A stretch of 64,000 nucleotides of DNA. It comes from Sphingobacteriales bacterium (GTDB lineage: Bacteria > Bacteroidota > Bacteroidia > Chitinophagales > Chitinophagaceae). Below, piece after piece: positions 10,474 through 19,641 of this stretch (position 1 is the stretch's first letter; every line of letters begins with the position of its first letter). The DNA lies in assembly GCA_004144175.1 (NCBI GenBank), contig SEFT01000008.1, forward strand, positions 62,001 to 126,000. Direction: 5' to 3'. Below the pieces are notes generated by a model. The model was not told the origin of the DNA, searched no databases, and was given only the letters and a program-made list of their open reading frames with translations. The position numbers were made by a program, and so were the translations under genes.

Positions 10474-10615
10474 CGGCGCCTTAAGGACGTATAGACGATT
10501 CTGCGACGAATAGATGATAATTGATTAACAAAGAGGAAATACTTAGCTAATATAGAAAAAGTTTCTTTGGCGCAACATACGATAACAGATTTATTTAATT
10601 ATAAAACCATTTCAA

Positions 10616-12127
10616 ATGGCTAATCAAGACAACAATTTTGTGGACACACTGGTGAACGCACAAAAGCAGGTAGTAGATACCGTGGTGGAGAACACAAAGA
10701 AATTTGCTAACGGCAATGCTGCTGTTAACGAAGTGGTAGATAAAAGCAGCGATTGGTATAAAAACTGGCTGAACACACAGAAGAACTTCTTCGGCCAAAC
10801 TACGCAGCAAACTGAAAAAGCAACAGATACTGCAAAAGACAACATGTCGAAAATGAACGAGTTCTATCAGAACTGGTACAATAGCCAGGTAAACTGGGCA
10901 AAACAAATGTGGGAAATGAGCAGCAACTATATGAAGCAAGCAACTAACGGTGCCGCTGCTAATACTGCTGACCCAATGAGCAACATGACCAACATGTGGA
11001 GCAACTGGAGCAACAACATGAACAACTGGATGACCGGTATGAACAATACCAACAACTGGATGAACATGATGAACCAGTGGCAGAACTCAAATCCATTTAA
11101 CATGGATGCATGGAAGAAAGCTAACGAAAGCTGGACAGGTATCTTCAACCAATACTACAGCATACTGAATAGCAACGTAACCGAAATGCAGAAGAACATG
11201 CAGAACGGTACTACACAGGATGCTTACAAGAACATGGTAAATGTTTCTGAAGCTTTCACCCGCTTTAGCGAGATGTGGATGCCTTTATGGAAATCCATCC
11301 AGGATAAGACTTTTAATACAGAAATGTACAAGCAATGGATGAACCCTGCGATGTACAAAGATGTAATGGATAAGTATTTCGGTTTTATGCCTGAGCAAAG
11401 CCGCCAATACTTCCAGAACATGAGCAACATGATGCAACAAAACATGGGCCAGATGAGCAGCATGGGCATGGACCAGTATCAGCAGATGCGTGGTGCTATG
11501 AACAACATGATGCCTAATATGTCTGATATGTTTGGCAGCATGCTGAGCAACTACAACACATGGTTTGGCCAGATGAGCAATGCGGTAACTCCTTTTACTA
11601 AGATGATGCCTGCTAACCAGCAGACTAAGACTATGATGGAGTGGAGCGACATCGCAAATCGTATGGCTGTTTACAACATCAAAAATGCAGAAATGCAATA
11701 CATGATGTACAGCCAGGGCGCTAAGGTGATGGACCAGGTAGCTGAAAACATCGCTGCTAAGATCCAGAAAGGTGAAGAGATCAACAGCATCATGAATGTT
11801 TACCAGGAGTGGATGAACATCAGCGACAAAACTTATGTTGCACTGTTTGAAAGCGAAGACTATAGCAAGCTGATGGCCGAGGTAAGCGCTATGCAACTGA
11901 AACTGCGTAAAGACGTAGAAGGTCAGATGGAAAAATTTATGACCGGTATTCCGGTAGCTACACGCAGCGAAATGGATGAACTGTACAAAACCATCTATGA
12001 GCTGAAAAAAGAAGTACGTGAGCTGAGCAGGGCAAATGGATCGGTAGAAGCTATAACTGCTACTGCCACCGCTACAGAAGAAAGTGCTGATGACAAAGCC
12101 GGTCGTCGCAATACTGCTAAAAAATAA
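10616..12127 (+). CDS. PhaE-like (class III PHA synthase subunit E family) protein, Met/Asn/Trp-rich
   Basis: C-terminal MEKFMTGIPVATRSEMDELYKTIYELKKEVREL resembles the PhaE C-terminal motif (PTRSE-DE-hh-YELrREVR); low-complexity M/N/W/Q body. Confidence 0.65.
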   Translation: MANQDNNFVDTLVNAQKQVVDTVVENTKKFANGNAAVNEVVDKSSDWYKNWLNTQKNFFGQTTQQTEKATDTAKDNMSKMNEFYQNWYNSQVNWAKQMWEMSSNYMKQATNGAAANTADPMSNMTNMWSNWSNNMNNWMTGMNNTNNWMNMMNQWQNSNPFNMDAWKKANESWTGIFNQYYSILNSNVTEMQKNMQNGTTQDAYKNMVNVSEAFTRFSEMWMPLWKSIQDKTFNTEMYKQWMNPAMYKDVMDKYFGFMPEQSRQYFQNMSNMMQQNMGQMSSMGMDQYQQMRGAMNNMMPNMSDMFGSMLSNYNTWFGQMSNAVTPFTKMMPANQQTKTMMEWSDIANRMAVYNIKNAEMQYMMYSQGAKVMDQVAENIAAKIQKGEEINSIMNVYQEWMNISDKTYVALFESEDYSKLMAEVSAMQLKLRKDVEGQMEKFMTGIPVATRSEMDELYKTIYELKKEVRELSRANGSVEAITATATATEESADDKAGRRNTAKK

Positions 12128-12144
12128 TTGAATTCTTATAGCAT

Positions 12145-12180
12145 ATTGAAAAGGGACAGCAATTGCTGTCCCTTTTCAAT
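12145..12180. terminator. Bidirectional terminator, perfect palindrome
   Basis: ATTGAAAAGGGACAGCAA/TTGCTGTCCCTTTTCAAT between convergent genes. Confidence 0.85.
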
Positions 12181-13034
12181 TATAGCAATGCTTTCAGCAT
12201 CCGCGGGTTACCATGCATGTCTGTTCTTAAGGTGACGTCACCATAGCCTTTGCTTCTAAACAGTTCTTCTGTTTCTTTAGCATGGTCGGCATGCAGTTCG
12301 CAATAGATAGCTCCGCCGGACTTTAGATGAGTCTTTCCGAATGATGCTATGGCACGATAGAACAATAGCGGATCATCGTTCGGGACAAATAGAGCAAGAT
12401 GCGGCTCATGGTCTTTTACGTTGGTATGTATATTGGCTGCTTCGCTTTGCGGTATATAGGGTGGGTTAGATACAATAACATCAAACGCAGATAATACTTC
12501 GCGCTGCGCTTCATTCAGGAAGTCGAGCTGAAACAGTTCTACTTCTACTTCAAGCCGACCAGCATTTTCTTCTGCTATTGCCAATGCATCGGCACTTACA
12601 TCGCAGCTATATATAATGCTATCAGGCAATGCCAGCTTTAAGGATATAGGTATGCAGCCGCTACCGGTACCAATATCTAACAGCTCGGGCGATTGCTTGA
12701 AGTAGTCGCCGGCTATCCACGATACCAGCTCTTCTGTTTCAGGGCGGGGTATCAGCACATTGCTATCTACTTTAAATGGCCTGCCCATAAACCAGGCCGT
12801 ACCCGTTACATATTGTAGCGGCTTACCTGCTGCCAGGTCTGTTTTCATAATCTCATATTGGAGTTGTTGCTTGTCGCTCAGTTGCTCATCTTTTTTTATG
12901 ATTCGGTCCAGCTTTTTTAATCCGGTCAGATGCTCCAGCGCTTCGTGTGCAATGGCCGCCGCTTCACGTTCGTCATACACTAGCTTAAGGGGTGCTAACA
13001 ATTGGTAAAAGGCATCGTTGTATGTAATTGGCAT
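12180..13034 (-). CDS. prmC: Peptide chain release factor N(5)-glutamine methyltransferase
   Basis: LDIGTGSGCIPISL, VSNPPYIPQSE (NPPY), IPRPETEELV motifs. Confidence 0.95.
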   Translation of the reverse strand: MPITYNDAFYQLLAPLKLVYDEREAAAIAHEALEHLTGLKKLDRIIKKDEQLSDKQQLQYEIMKTDLAAGKPLQYVTGTAWFMGRPFKVDSNVLIPRPETEELVSWIAGDYFKQSPELLDIGTGSGCIPISLKLALPDSIIYSCDVSADALAIAEENAGRLEVEVELFQLDFLNEAQREVLSAFDVIVSNPPYIPQSEAANIHTNVKDHEPHLALFVPNDDPLLFYRAIASFGKTHLKSGGAIYCELHADHAKETEELFRSKGYGDVTLRTDMHGNPRMLKALL

Positions 13035-13099
13035 AATAGCTATATCCTAATACTGCAATATTAATTAAAGAATACCTGCTCTTCAGTATCTTTAAGCCT

Positions 13100-14167
13100 A
13101 TGCACGAGCATTACATGAGACGCTGTCTGGAACTGGCACAAAGGGCAAAAGGAAATGTAGCTCCCAACCCGATGGTTGGTGCTGTGTTGGTACATGATGG
13201 GCGCATTATAGGCGAGGGGTGGCATAAAGAATTTGGGCAGTCACATGCTGAAGTAAACTGCTTCGAAAGCGTGCAAAATTCAGACCGGCATTTGATCGCT
13301 GAAAGTACTATGTATGTAAGCCTCGAACCTTGCGCACATCATGGCAAAACCCCTCCATGCGCATTACGGCTTATTGATGAAAAGGTAAAGGAAGTGATTG
13401 TATCCAATGTGGACCCCTTTGCAGCCGTAGCAGGTAGGGGAATACAGCTGCTACAGCAGCATGATATAGCGGTAAAGACCGATGTATTAAATGCTGAAGG
13501 ACTTTGGTTGAACCGGAGATTTTTCTGCTTTCATACAGAGAAGCGGCCGTATATCATTTTGAAATGGGCGCAAACGCAGGAGGGCTTATTTGCCCCATTA
13601 AACCGCACACGCTACCAGATGAGCAATGAGCATACCAAGCAACTATTGCACAAGTGGCGTACTGAGGAGGCTGCTATCATGGTAGGCCATGTAACCGCTG
13701 CTGCTGACGATCCGCAGCTCACAGCAAGACAATGGAGCGGTAAGCAACCGCTCCGGATCGTACTCGATAGAAAGCTGGCGTTGCCGGATAGTCTCCGGTT
13801 ATTTGACAGTGAGGCCAATACCTGGATCATCAATGAACAAAAGGAAGTCACAGAAGGCAATCGCACCTATGTGCAGCTAGCGTTTGACGAGATATTACTT
13901 ACGCGCATACTGGAGCGCCTTTATACAGCCAACATCCAGTCGCTGATAGTGGAGGGTGGGGCGTCATTATTGCAAAGCTTCATGAATGCAGGCCTATGGG
14001 ATGAGGCAAGGGTATTTGTAACAGAAACGATGCTGTCAGAGGGTCTGCAAGCGCCTGCTATACGCAATGCCGATAAAGCCTTTATTACCCCACTGGATGG
14101 TGATGAGTTGCACATGTACGTAAATGAGACAAGCGAATATAAGTATGTAACTGGCATGGAATTGTAA
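13100..14167 (+). CDS. ribD: Bifunctional diaminohydroxyphosphoribosylaminopyrimidine deaminase / 5-amino-6-uracil reductase
   Basis: HAEVNCFE ... SLEPCAHHGKTPPC deaminase motif; C-terminal reductase LIVEGGASLLQSF. Confidence 0.95.
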   Translation: MHEHYMRRCLELAQRAKGNVAPNPMVGAVLVHDGRIIGEGWHKEFGQSHAEVNCFESVQNSDRHLIAESTMYVSLEPCAHHGKTPPCALRLIDEKVKEVIVSNVDPFAAVAGRGIQLLQQHDIAVKTDVLNAEGLWLNRRFFCFHTEKRPYIILKWAQTQEGLFAPLNRTRYQMSNEHTKQLLHKWRTEEAAIMVGHVTAAADDPQLTARQWSGKQPLRIVLDRKLALPDSLRLFDSEANTWIINEQKEVTEGNRTYVQLAFDEILLTRILERLYTANIQSLIVEGGASLLQSFMNAGLWDEARVFVTETMLSEGLQAPAIRNADKAFITPLDGDELHMYVNETSEYKYVTGMEL

Positions 14168-14180
14168 CCCTGATATTGGT

Positions 14181-15065
14181 ATGTTATACCTCATACTCAC
14201 CATTGCGCTCAATGTTGTCTTGTTCGTTCTGTTCAAGCTGTTTTCTAAATACAGTATAGACAGCCTGCAGGCCATAGTATTCAATTACCTCACTTGTGTA
14301 GTGACAGGTAGCATGTTGCTGGGCAAGTTTCCGGTTTCGGCAGCAAGCCCTTCGCAGCCATGGTTTTGGTGGGCGGTAGCAATGGGCGCCATGTTTATTT
14401 CTTTATTCAACCTCATTGGCCGGCGTACCCGCGAAGACGGTATTACTACTACCACTATAGCCAACAAACTTTCGCTGGTAATACCCGTGATATTTTCGGT
14501 GTGGCTGTATCATGAGGAGATGAACGCAATGAAAATTGCAGGTATACTGCTGGCGCTACCTGCGGTATATTTTACGGCTCACGTAAAGGGCGAAGATGCA
14601 AAACCTAAAAGCATACTTTGGCCGGCTCTACTGTTCGTCGGTAGTGGCTTGCTCGATACGTTGGTGAAGTATGTAGAGCAATCATACCTGGCTACCAATG
14701 AAGCACAAACCGCATACACTGTACATGTTTTCCTGAGCGCGTTTATTATTGGATTTATTTTACTGGTTGTGTTGAAGCTGATGGGTCGCCCCGAGTTTGC
14801 ATTTCGAAATATCGTGGCGGGTGTGATCCTTGGTGTACCCAATTACTTCTCCATATATTTCTTTATCAAATTCCTGCATAGCGGTTTCCTCGATAGCTCT
14901 GCTGCTATACCTGTCAACAACATCGGCATTGTGTTACTCTCTACAGTTGTCGCCATACTGTTTTTCAAAGAGAAAGAGACCCCGCAGCGTATCTTTGGGC
15001 TGGTATTGTCTATTATAGCCATATTGCTCATTGCCTTCGCCGATATACATGCAGGAAGTAACTAA
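14181..15065 (+). CDS. EamA/DMT family membrane transporter
   Basis: About 10 TM helices, internal repeat, TTIANKLSLVIPVIFSV. Confidence 0.8.
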   Translation: MLYLILTIALNVVLFVLFKLFSKYSIDSLQAIVFNYLTCVVTGSMLLGKFPVSAASPSQPWFWWAVAMGAMFISLFNLIGRRTREDGITTTTIANKLSLVIPVIFSVWLYHEEMNAMKIAGILLALPAVYFTAHVKGEDAKPKSILWPALLFVGSGLLDTLVKYVEQSYLATNEAQTAYTVHVFLSAFIIGFILLVVLKLMGRPEFAFRNIVAGVILGVPNYFSIYFFIKFLHSGFLDSSAAIPVNNIGIVLLSTVVAILFFKEKETPQRIFGLVLSIIAILLIAFADIHAGSN

Positions 15066-15666
15066 ATACAAGACGCTCGCAGAACCTACTACAGCAGAAT
15101 TTAAAGACCGCGGAAGCAAATTCATTGCCTATGCCTATCCCATACAGGATATAGATGATGTAAAGGCAAAACTGCAAAACCTGAAGAAAGAACACCCTAA
15201 AGCCGTACACCATTGCTATGCCTATAGAATAGGTACCACCGGCGCCATATTCCGCGCCAATGATGATGGCGAGCCGTCTGGTAGTGCCGGGCGCCCTATC
15301 TTGGGGCAGATAGACAGCTCGGGCCTTACGAATACACTCGTGGTGGTAGTACGTTACTTTGGCGGTACGCTACTGGGCGTGCCGGGGTTGATCAATGCCT
15401 ATAAAACGGTAACTGCTGATGCTTTGGCTAATGCGCCTACTACCGAGCGCTGGATAGAGGAACTATATGAGCTGAGCTTTGACTATTCGGTAATGAGCGA
15501 AGTGCTGTACCTGCTGAAGCAGGCGGAGGCTACCATTTACAAACAAGAACTGCAACTTTTCTGCTCTGTTAAAACAGGCATCCCGCGCGTACATGCGGCG
15601 CAATATGTGCAAAGACTTTCGGAACTTCGCGGATTGACAGTGAAGGAACTAAAAGAAGGTCAGTAA
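15049..15666 (+). CDS. YigZ/IMPACT family protein
   Basis: RGSKFIAYAYPI, HHCYAYRIG, NDDGEPSGSAGRPIL, VVVVRYFGGTLLGVPGLI. Confidence 0.93.
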   Translation: MQEVTKYKTLAEPTTAEFKDRGSKFIAYAYPIQDIDDVKAKLQNLKKEHPKAVHHCYAYRIGTTGAIFRANDDGEPSGSAGRPILGQIDSSGLTNTLVVVVRYFGGTLLGVPGLINAYKTVTADALANAPTTERWIEELYELSFDYSVMSEVLYLLKQAEATIYKQELQLFCSVKTGIPRVHAAQYVQRLSELRGLTVKELKEGQ

Positions 15667-16605
15667 TTGTTTTCCAACGATAGAAATACGGCATTAATAA
15701 AACAAAAGGCATCGGAGCTGGGCTTTATGAGCTGCGGTATAGCCAAAGCTGTGCATCTGGATGATGATGCCCGCAGGCTGGAGCAATGGCTTACTAAAGG
15801 GCATCATGGCGGTATGCAGTACATGGAGCGTCACTTCGATCTGCGCACTGACCCGCGCAAACTGGTGCCAGGTGCTAAGTCTGTCATCACATTATTGCTT
15901 AATTATTATCCATCTGCACAGCAAAAGCACGATGCACCTAAGATAGCTAAGTACGCCTGGGGCACCGATTATCACTATGTGATAAGAGATAAGCTGAATG
16001 AGTTATTGGCATTTATCAAAGAAAATATTGGTACAGTGGATGGCCGCGGATTCGTAGATAGTGCACCTGTATTAGAGCGTAGCTGGGCAGTCAATAGCGG
16101 GCTTGGTTGGATTGGCAAGAACGGCAATCTGCTTACACGGAGCAATGGGTCTTTCTTCTTTATAGCCACACTGATAACCGATTTGGAATTGGTTGCTGAT
16201 GCGCCGTTTGCTACCGACCATTGCGGTACCTGCACCCGCTGTGTGGATGCCTGCCCTACACAGGCTATTGTATCACCGGGCGAGGTAGACGGAAGTAAGT
16301 GCATTTCATACCTTACCATCGAGCTAAAAGACGCAATGATACCAGGCGAACTTCAGCCTAAAATGGAGGGCTGGATGTTTGGCTGCGATGTGTGTCAGGA
16401 TGTATGTCCATGGAACAGGTTTTCGAAACCCCACAGCGAAGAATACCTTACTCCGATACCCGAAATACTCAACTTGTCGTTAAGTGAATGGGAAAATATG
16501 TCTGAAGAAAACTTCAGAAAAGCATTCAAATCTTCACCGCTCAAGCGTTCGAAATTTGCAGGTATCCAGCGGAACCTGAAAGCCATAAAAACGGGGAATA
16601 CTTGA
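15667..16605 (+). CDS. queG: Epoxyqueuosine reductase
   Basis: Two 4Fe-4S motifs (CGTCTRCVDACPT; CDVCQDVCPWNR), WAVNSGLGWIGKNGNLL. Confidence 0.95.
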   Translation: MFSNDRNTALIKQKASELGFMSCGIAKAVHLDDDARRLEQWLTKGHHGGMQYMERHFDLRTDPRKLVPGAKSVITLLLNYYPSAQQKHDAPKIAKYAWGTDYHYVIRDKLNELLAFIKENIGTVDGRGFVDSAPVLERSWAVNSGLGWIGKNGNLLTRSNGSFFFIATLITDLELVADAPFATDHCGTCTRCVDACPTQAIVSPGEVDGSKCISYLTIELKDAMIPGELQPKMEGWMFGCDVCQDVCPWNRFSKPHSEEYLTPIPEILNLSLSEWENMSEENFRKAFKSSPLKRSKFAGIQRNLKAIKTGNT

Positions 16606-17271
16606 TTATTTGTTTTTGCCCTCCAGCATCGGTACAAAGCTAAAATCGCCAAGCACTTCTTCCTTCGTGCTGCCGTCGGCCTGTTTGGTTATTTTCATCA
16701 TCTTTTGGCCTTCGCCTTCGCCCACGGGTATTACCAATATGCCACCCGGTTTCATCTGCTCTATAAGCTTAGGCGGTATGTTAGGTGCGGCCGCCGTTAC
16801 TATCACTTTGTCAAAAGGAGCAAAAGAAGGGAGCCCTTCGTAGCCATCGCCGTAGAAGCGTTTGATGTTCGGGTAGTTCCTCAGGAAGAAGAACTGTCCA
16901 ACAAAATCATACAATGTCTTTTGGCGCTCGATAGAATATACCATAGCGCCCATTTCGGCCAGTACGCACGATTGGTAGGCGCTGCCCGTACCGATCTCCA
17001 GTACTTTGTCAAACTTCTTTATTTGTAAAAGCTGGGTTTGATAGGCTACTGTATATGGCTGAGAAATAGTTTGCCCAGCCGATATTGGGAATGCACGGTC
17101 TTCATAAGCAATGCGCTCGAAAGCAGGGTCGAGGAAGAAGTGGCGGGGAATAGCTTCAACAGCAGCCAATACCTTATCATCGGTAATGCCTTTTTCGCGC
17201 AGTATTTGTACCAGTTGTTTCCTTAATCCCTTGTGTAGATAATTGTCTTCTTTCGGCTTGCTATGGAGCAT
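16606..17271 (-). CDS. pcm: Protein-L-isoaspartate O-methyltransferase
   Basis: AGQTISQPYTVAYQTQLL, VLEIGTGSAYQSCVLA, GGILVIPVGEG. Confidence 0.95.
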   Translation of the reverse strand: MLHSKPKEDNYLHKGLRKQLVQILREKGITDDKVLAAVEAIPRHFFLDPAFERIAYEDRAFPISAGQTISQPYTVAYQTQLLQIKKFDKVLEIGTGSAYQSCVLAEMGAMVYSIERQKTLYDFVGQFFFLRNYPNIKRFYGDGYEGLPSFAPFDKVIVTAAAPNIPPKLIEQMKPGGILVIPVGEGEGQKMMKITKQADGSTKEEVLGDFSFVPMLEGKNK

Positions 17272-17358
17272 GGTGCAAAATTAGCTTTGTCGGCTCTTAA
17301 ATAAAAATTGCAAAAACGGATTTTGCTGCTAGTACTTGGAAAAATATTGTGCCGAAGT

Positions 17359-17982
17359 TCATTTGAAATTCATCACCAGTCCAAACCCAATGCCATTAGG
17401 GCTGGCTACAGGGCTCATATTCATAGATATATCCCGCGATACATCGAAGTTCTTGAGGTGTGCTGCCGCCACGGCATCTAGTATTTGCGCAGCATACCCC
17501 AATACGCCAAAAAGTACGGTCATATCCATGTTTTGGCGGTAGTTGTTCTGCAGTTGTTTTAGTTGCTCCTTTTCATACCTCGGGTATAGTGTCCGGTTAT
17601 TGGGATCTTGCTCCCTTTGAAGGTATGCCTTGCGGTATGATTGGTAGAACTGAAGGTTGTCCTGAAAAAAGTAAACTGCGGTGCCGAGGCCGGCTATCAC
17701 TATCGGTATCTTCCAGTATTGCCGGTTGTACAGTTGCCCTGCACCCGGTATTATGGCTGCATACAAACCTGCTCTTTTAGGTATCGGCTCGAAGGGAAGG
17801 TGCGGAGGCGCAATTTCCAGCACCGAATCCATATTGATAGATGTATCAGCCTTTATCTCAGCAGCAAGCGGTATGGGATCAGTAAGGGCTGTATCAGGCA
17901 CTATTTGCGCAAAACTATCGGTCGACAGCAGATCTGCACAGAGCAGGGCAACAAAAAAAGCGATATACTTTATATACTTCAC
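17359..17982 (-). CDS. DUF5683-like membrane protein
   Basis: Signal peptide, PKRAGLYAAIIPGAGQLYNRQYWKIPIVIAGLGTAVYF typical of the family. Confidence 0.75.
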   Translation of the reverse strand: MKYIKYIAFFVALLCADLLSTDSFAQIVPDTALTDPIPLAAEIKADTSINMDSVLEIAPPHLPFEPIPKRAGLYAAIIPGAGQLYNRQYWKIPIVIAGLGTAVYFFQDNLQFYQSYRKAYLQREQDPNNRTLYPRYEKEQLKQLQNNYRQNMDMTVLFGVLGYAAQILDAVAAAHLKNFDVSRDISMNMSPVASPNGIGFGLVMNFK

Positions 17983-18092
17983 CTATAGCGTTTAGCGCCT
18001 CAAAATTAGTGAAGTGCGTTGCTGTTACCAAACTTCGTCAATAAAGAAAAGGCTCCGGAATCACCGGAGCTTTAAAATTATGCAATGCGAAT

Positions 18093-18755
18093 CTACTTGA
18101 TTGTGTACCCAACACCCAATTTAAAATCCAATCCATTTGTATTGCCATTAAATCTATACCGGACTGACTGGTTCAATTGCCATTTTTTATTTATTTGCCA
18201 GGTGACACCCTGTGTTACAAATGCCTGGCCTGACTTGTAGTTATCATAGTACACATCAGTTTTGCTAAACCCTGACTCAGTGCTGGTAGTTCTGACCCGG
18301 TCGCGATGTGCATTTACAACAAGACCTGCACCGAAGTATGGACGTATCTTACTTTCCTTGCTCAATAAATGGTACTGTACCTGCACCGGCACCTCTATCG
18401 AGAATTCGGTCCTCCGCTGGTCTATCAACCACTGCCTGCCAGTATAATCGCTACCATAGCCGCGTATGGTTACGCCATCTGTCATATTATAGTTTATTCC
18501 TGACTCCAGCGCCCAATGCTCGCTGATAAAGTACCTGGCATATAGTCCGATACCGGACCCTGATTTGCCGGGCTGGTATCTGTGAGATTGATAAAAAGCG
18601 TCACGGCCATAGTTGCGCGAGATGCCTGATTGAAGGCCGATGACAAACTTTGGGGATTGAACTTTCGTTTCTTTTGGTTCTGTACTTTGGGCAAACGAAA
18701 TTGCTGGTAGCGCAGTAAGGCAGCAAAGGCTGGCAGAGGCAAGAATAGCTTTCAT
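18093..18755 (-). CDS. Outer-membrane beta-barrel protein
   Basis: Signal peptide; alternating amphipathic strands (GIGLYARYFISEHWALESGINYNM, KIRPYFGAGLVVNAH); C-terminal VGYTIK. Confidence 0.75.
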   Translation of the reverse strand: MKAILASASLCCLTALPAISFAQSTEPKETKVQSPKFVIGLQSGISRNYGRDAFYQSHRYQPGKSGSGIGLYARYFISEHWALESGINYNMTDGVTIRGYGSDYTGRQWLIDQRRTEFSIEVPVQVQYHLLSKESKIRPYFGAGLVVNAHRDRVRTTSTESGFSKTDVYYDNYKSGQAFVTQGVTWQINKKWQLNQSVRYRFNGNTNGLDFKLGVGYTIK

Positions 18756-18837
18756 ATAGTTTGATTTTGAGCGAAGCTATCTCTGCCATTCTTAATGAAA
18801 TGATAAAGCCTGCTATATGAAATGTTAAATGAAACGC

Positions 18838-19320
18838 TTACCTGTCGCGGCCTGGAGGCAATGGTGCTAGCAATCTACGGCTCAATTCTTCTACGAAATC
18901 ATCAAAATTAGATTGTTGGTTTGGCGCCAGAATACCTCTTAGTTTTTGAAAGTGGTCGAATGTTGCCAGCTCCTTTTCCTTATCCAGGAGTTGCAGTCTA
19001 TGCAGTATACTATCTCTGTAAACTGTGTCTACATGGTCTGTTTTTAATAGCTGAAACAAGGCATTATGTAACGATCCGGACTGCCGTTGTATCTCTACCA
19101 TTTGGCTATGGTGTTCATGCTTTAGTTCTTCAAATTGTTCTATTTGTTTGTCATCCAGCTTCAGACGCTCAATGATCATTTCGTCTACATGTGGCGGGCC
19201 TATATGATGCATTTGTGGTTTTGCGCCGTCATTACGGTCCATCCACACAAAGGCTAATGTACCGATGTTGATCAGCAGCAGCAATGTGATAACTATCCTA
19301 TAGAAATTATCCTTTGTCAT
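18838..19320 (-). CDS. Spy/CpxP/CnrX-like periplasmic sensor-type protein (heavy-metal resistance family fold)
   Basis: N-terminal TM anchor, His/Met-rich helical periplasmic domain (LKLDDKQIEQFEELKHEHHSQMVEI...LAPNQQSNFDDFVEEL). Confidence 0.7.
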   Translation of the reverse strand: MTKDNFYRIVITLLLLINIGTLAFVWMDRNDGAKPQMHHIGPPHVDEMIIERLKLDDKQIEQFEELKHEHHSQMVEIQRQSGSLHNALFQLLKTDHVDTVYRDSILHRLQLLDKEKELATFDHFQKLRGILAPNQQSNFDDFVEELSRRLLAPLPPGRDR

Positions 19321-19622
19321 AATCCCAGAATAGTACCTTGTTCTGAAAGTCCGTAATAGCTGATAACTGATTGCATAGCGTCTTCGTGCTGCAAAGCTAC
19401 AGGAGCTTTTTTGTCTTGCACAACAAAATAGATATTGGCCAGTATCAGCAATAGTATACTCGCTGCCGCCATCGATACGGTACGCATCGGCATCAGCTCA
19501 ATTGCTCTTTTGCCGGTCTTTATGCGCATCATTATTTCATCCAGAACACGGTCGCGTGGCTGCACGGGGTCAATGCTGTTTATACTATCAATTATTTCAT
19601 CTATCTGCTTCTTCCGGTTCAT
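19317..19622 (-). CDS. Short single-TM protein, putative anti-sigma factor
   Basis: 101 aa, N-terminal polar domain, TM VSMAAASILLLILANIYFVV; overlaps the downstream gene by ATGA; directly downstream of an ECF sigma gene. Confidence 0.6.
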   Translation of the reverse strand: MNRKKQIDEIIDSINSIDPVQPRDRVLDEIMMRIKTGKRAIELMPMRTVSMAAASILLLILANIYFVVQDKKAPVALQHEDAMQSVISYYGLSEQGTILGL

Positions 19623-19641
19623 GTTTATTAAGACGTTTTTG

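Noticed and set aside
10880-11560. Repetitive ATGAACAAC/AACATG pattern considered as a DNA repeat or CRISPR-like array
   Set aside because: No fixed-length repeat/spacer structure; it reflects Met/Asn codon usage inside one ORF.
11285-11896. 203-aa His/Leu-rich ORF antisense to the PhaE-like gene
   Set aside because: HH/LL richness is the reverse complement of the ATG/AAC-rich coding strand; not an independent gene.
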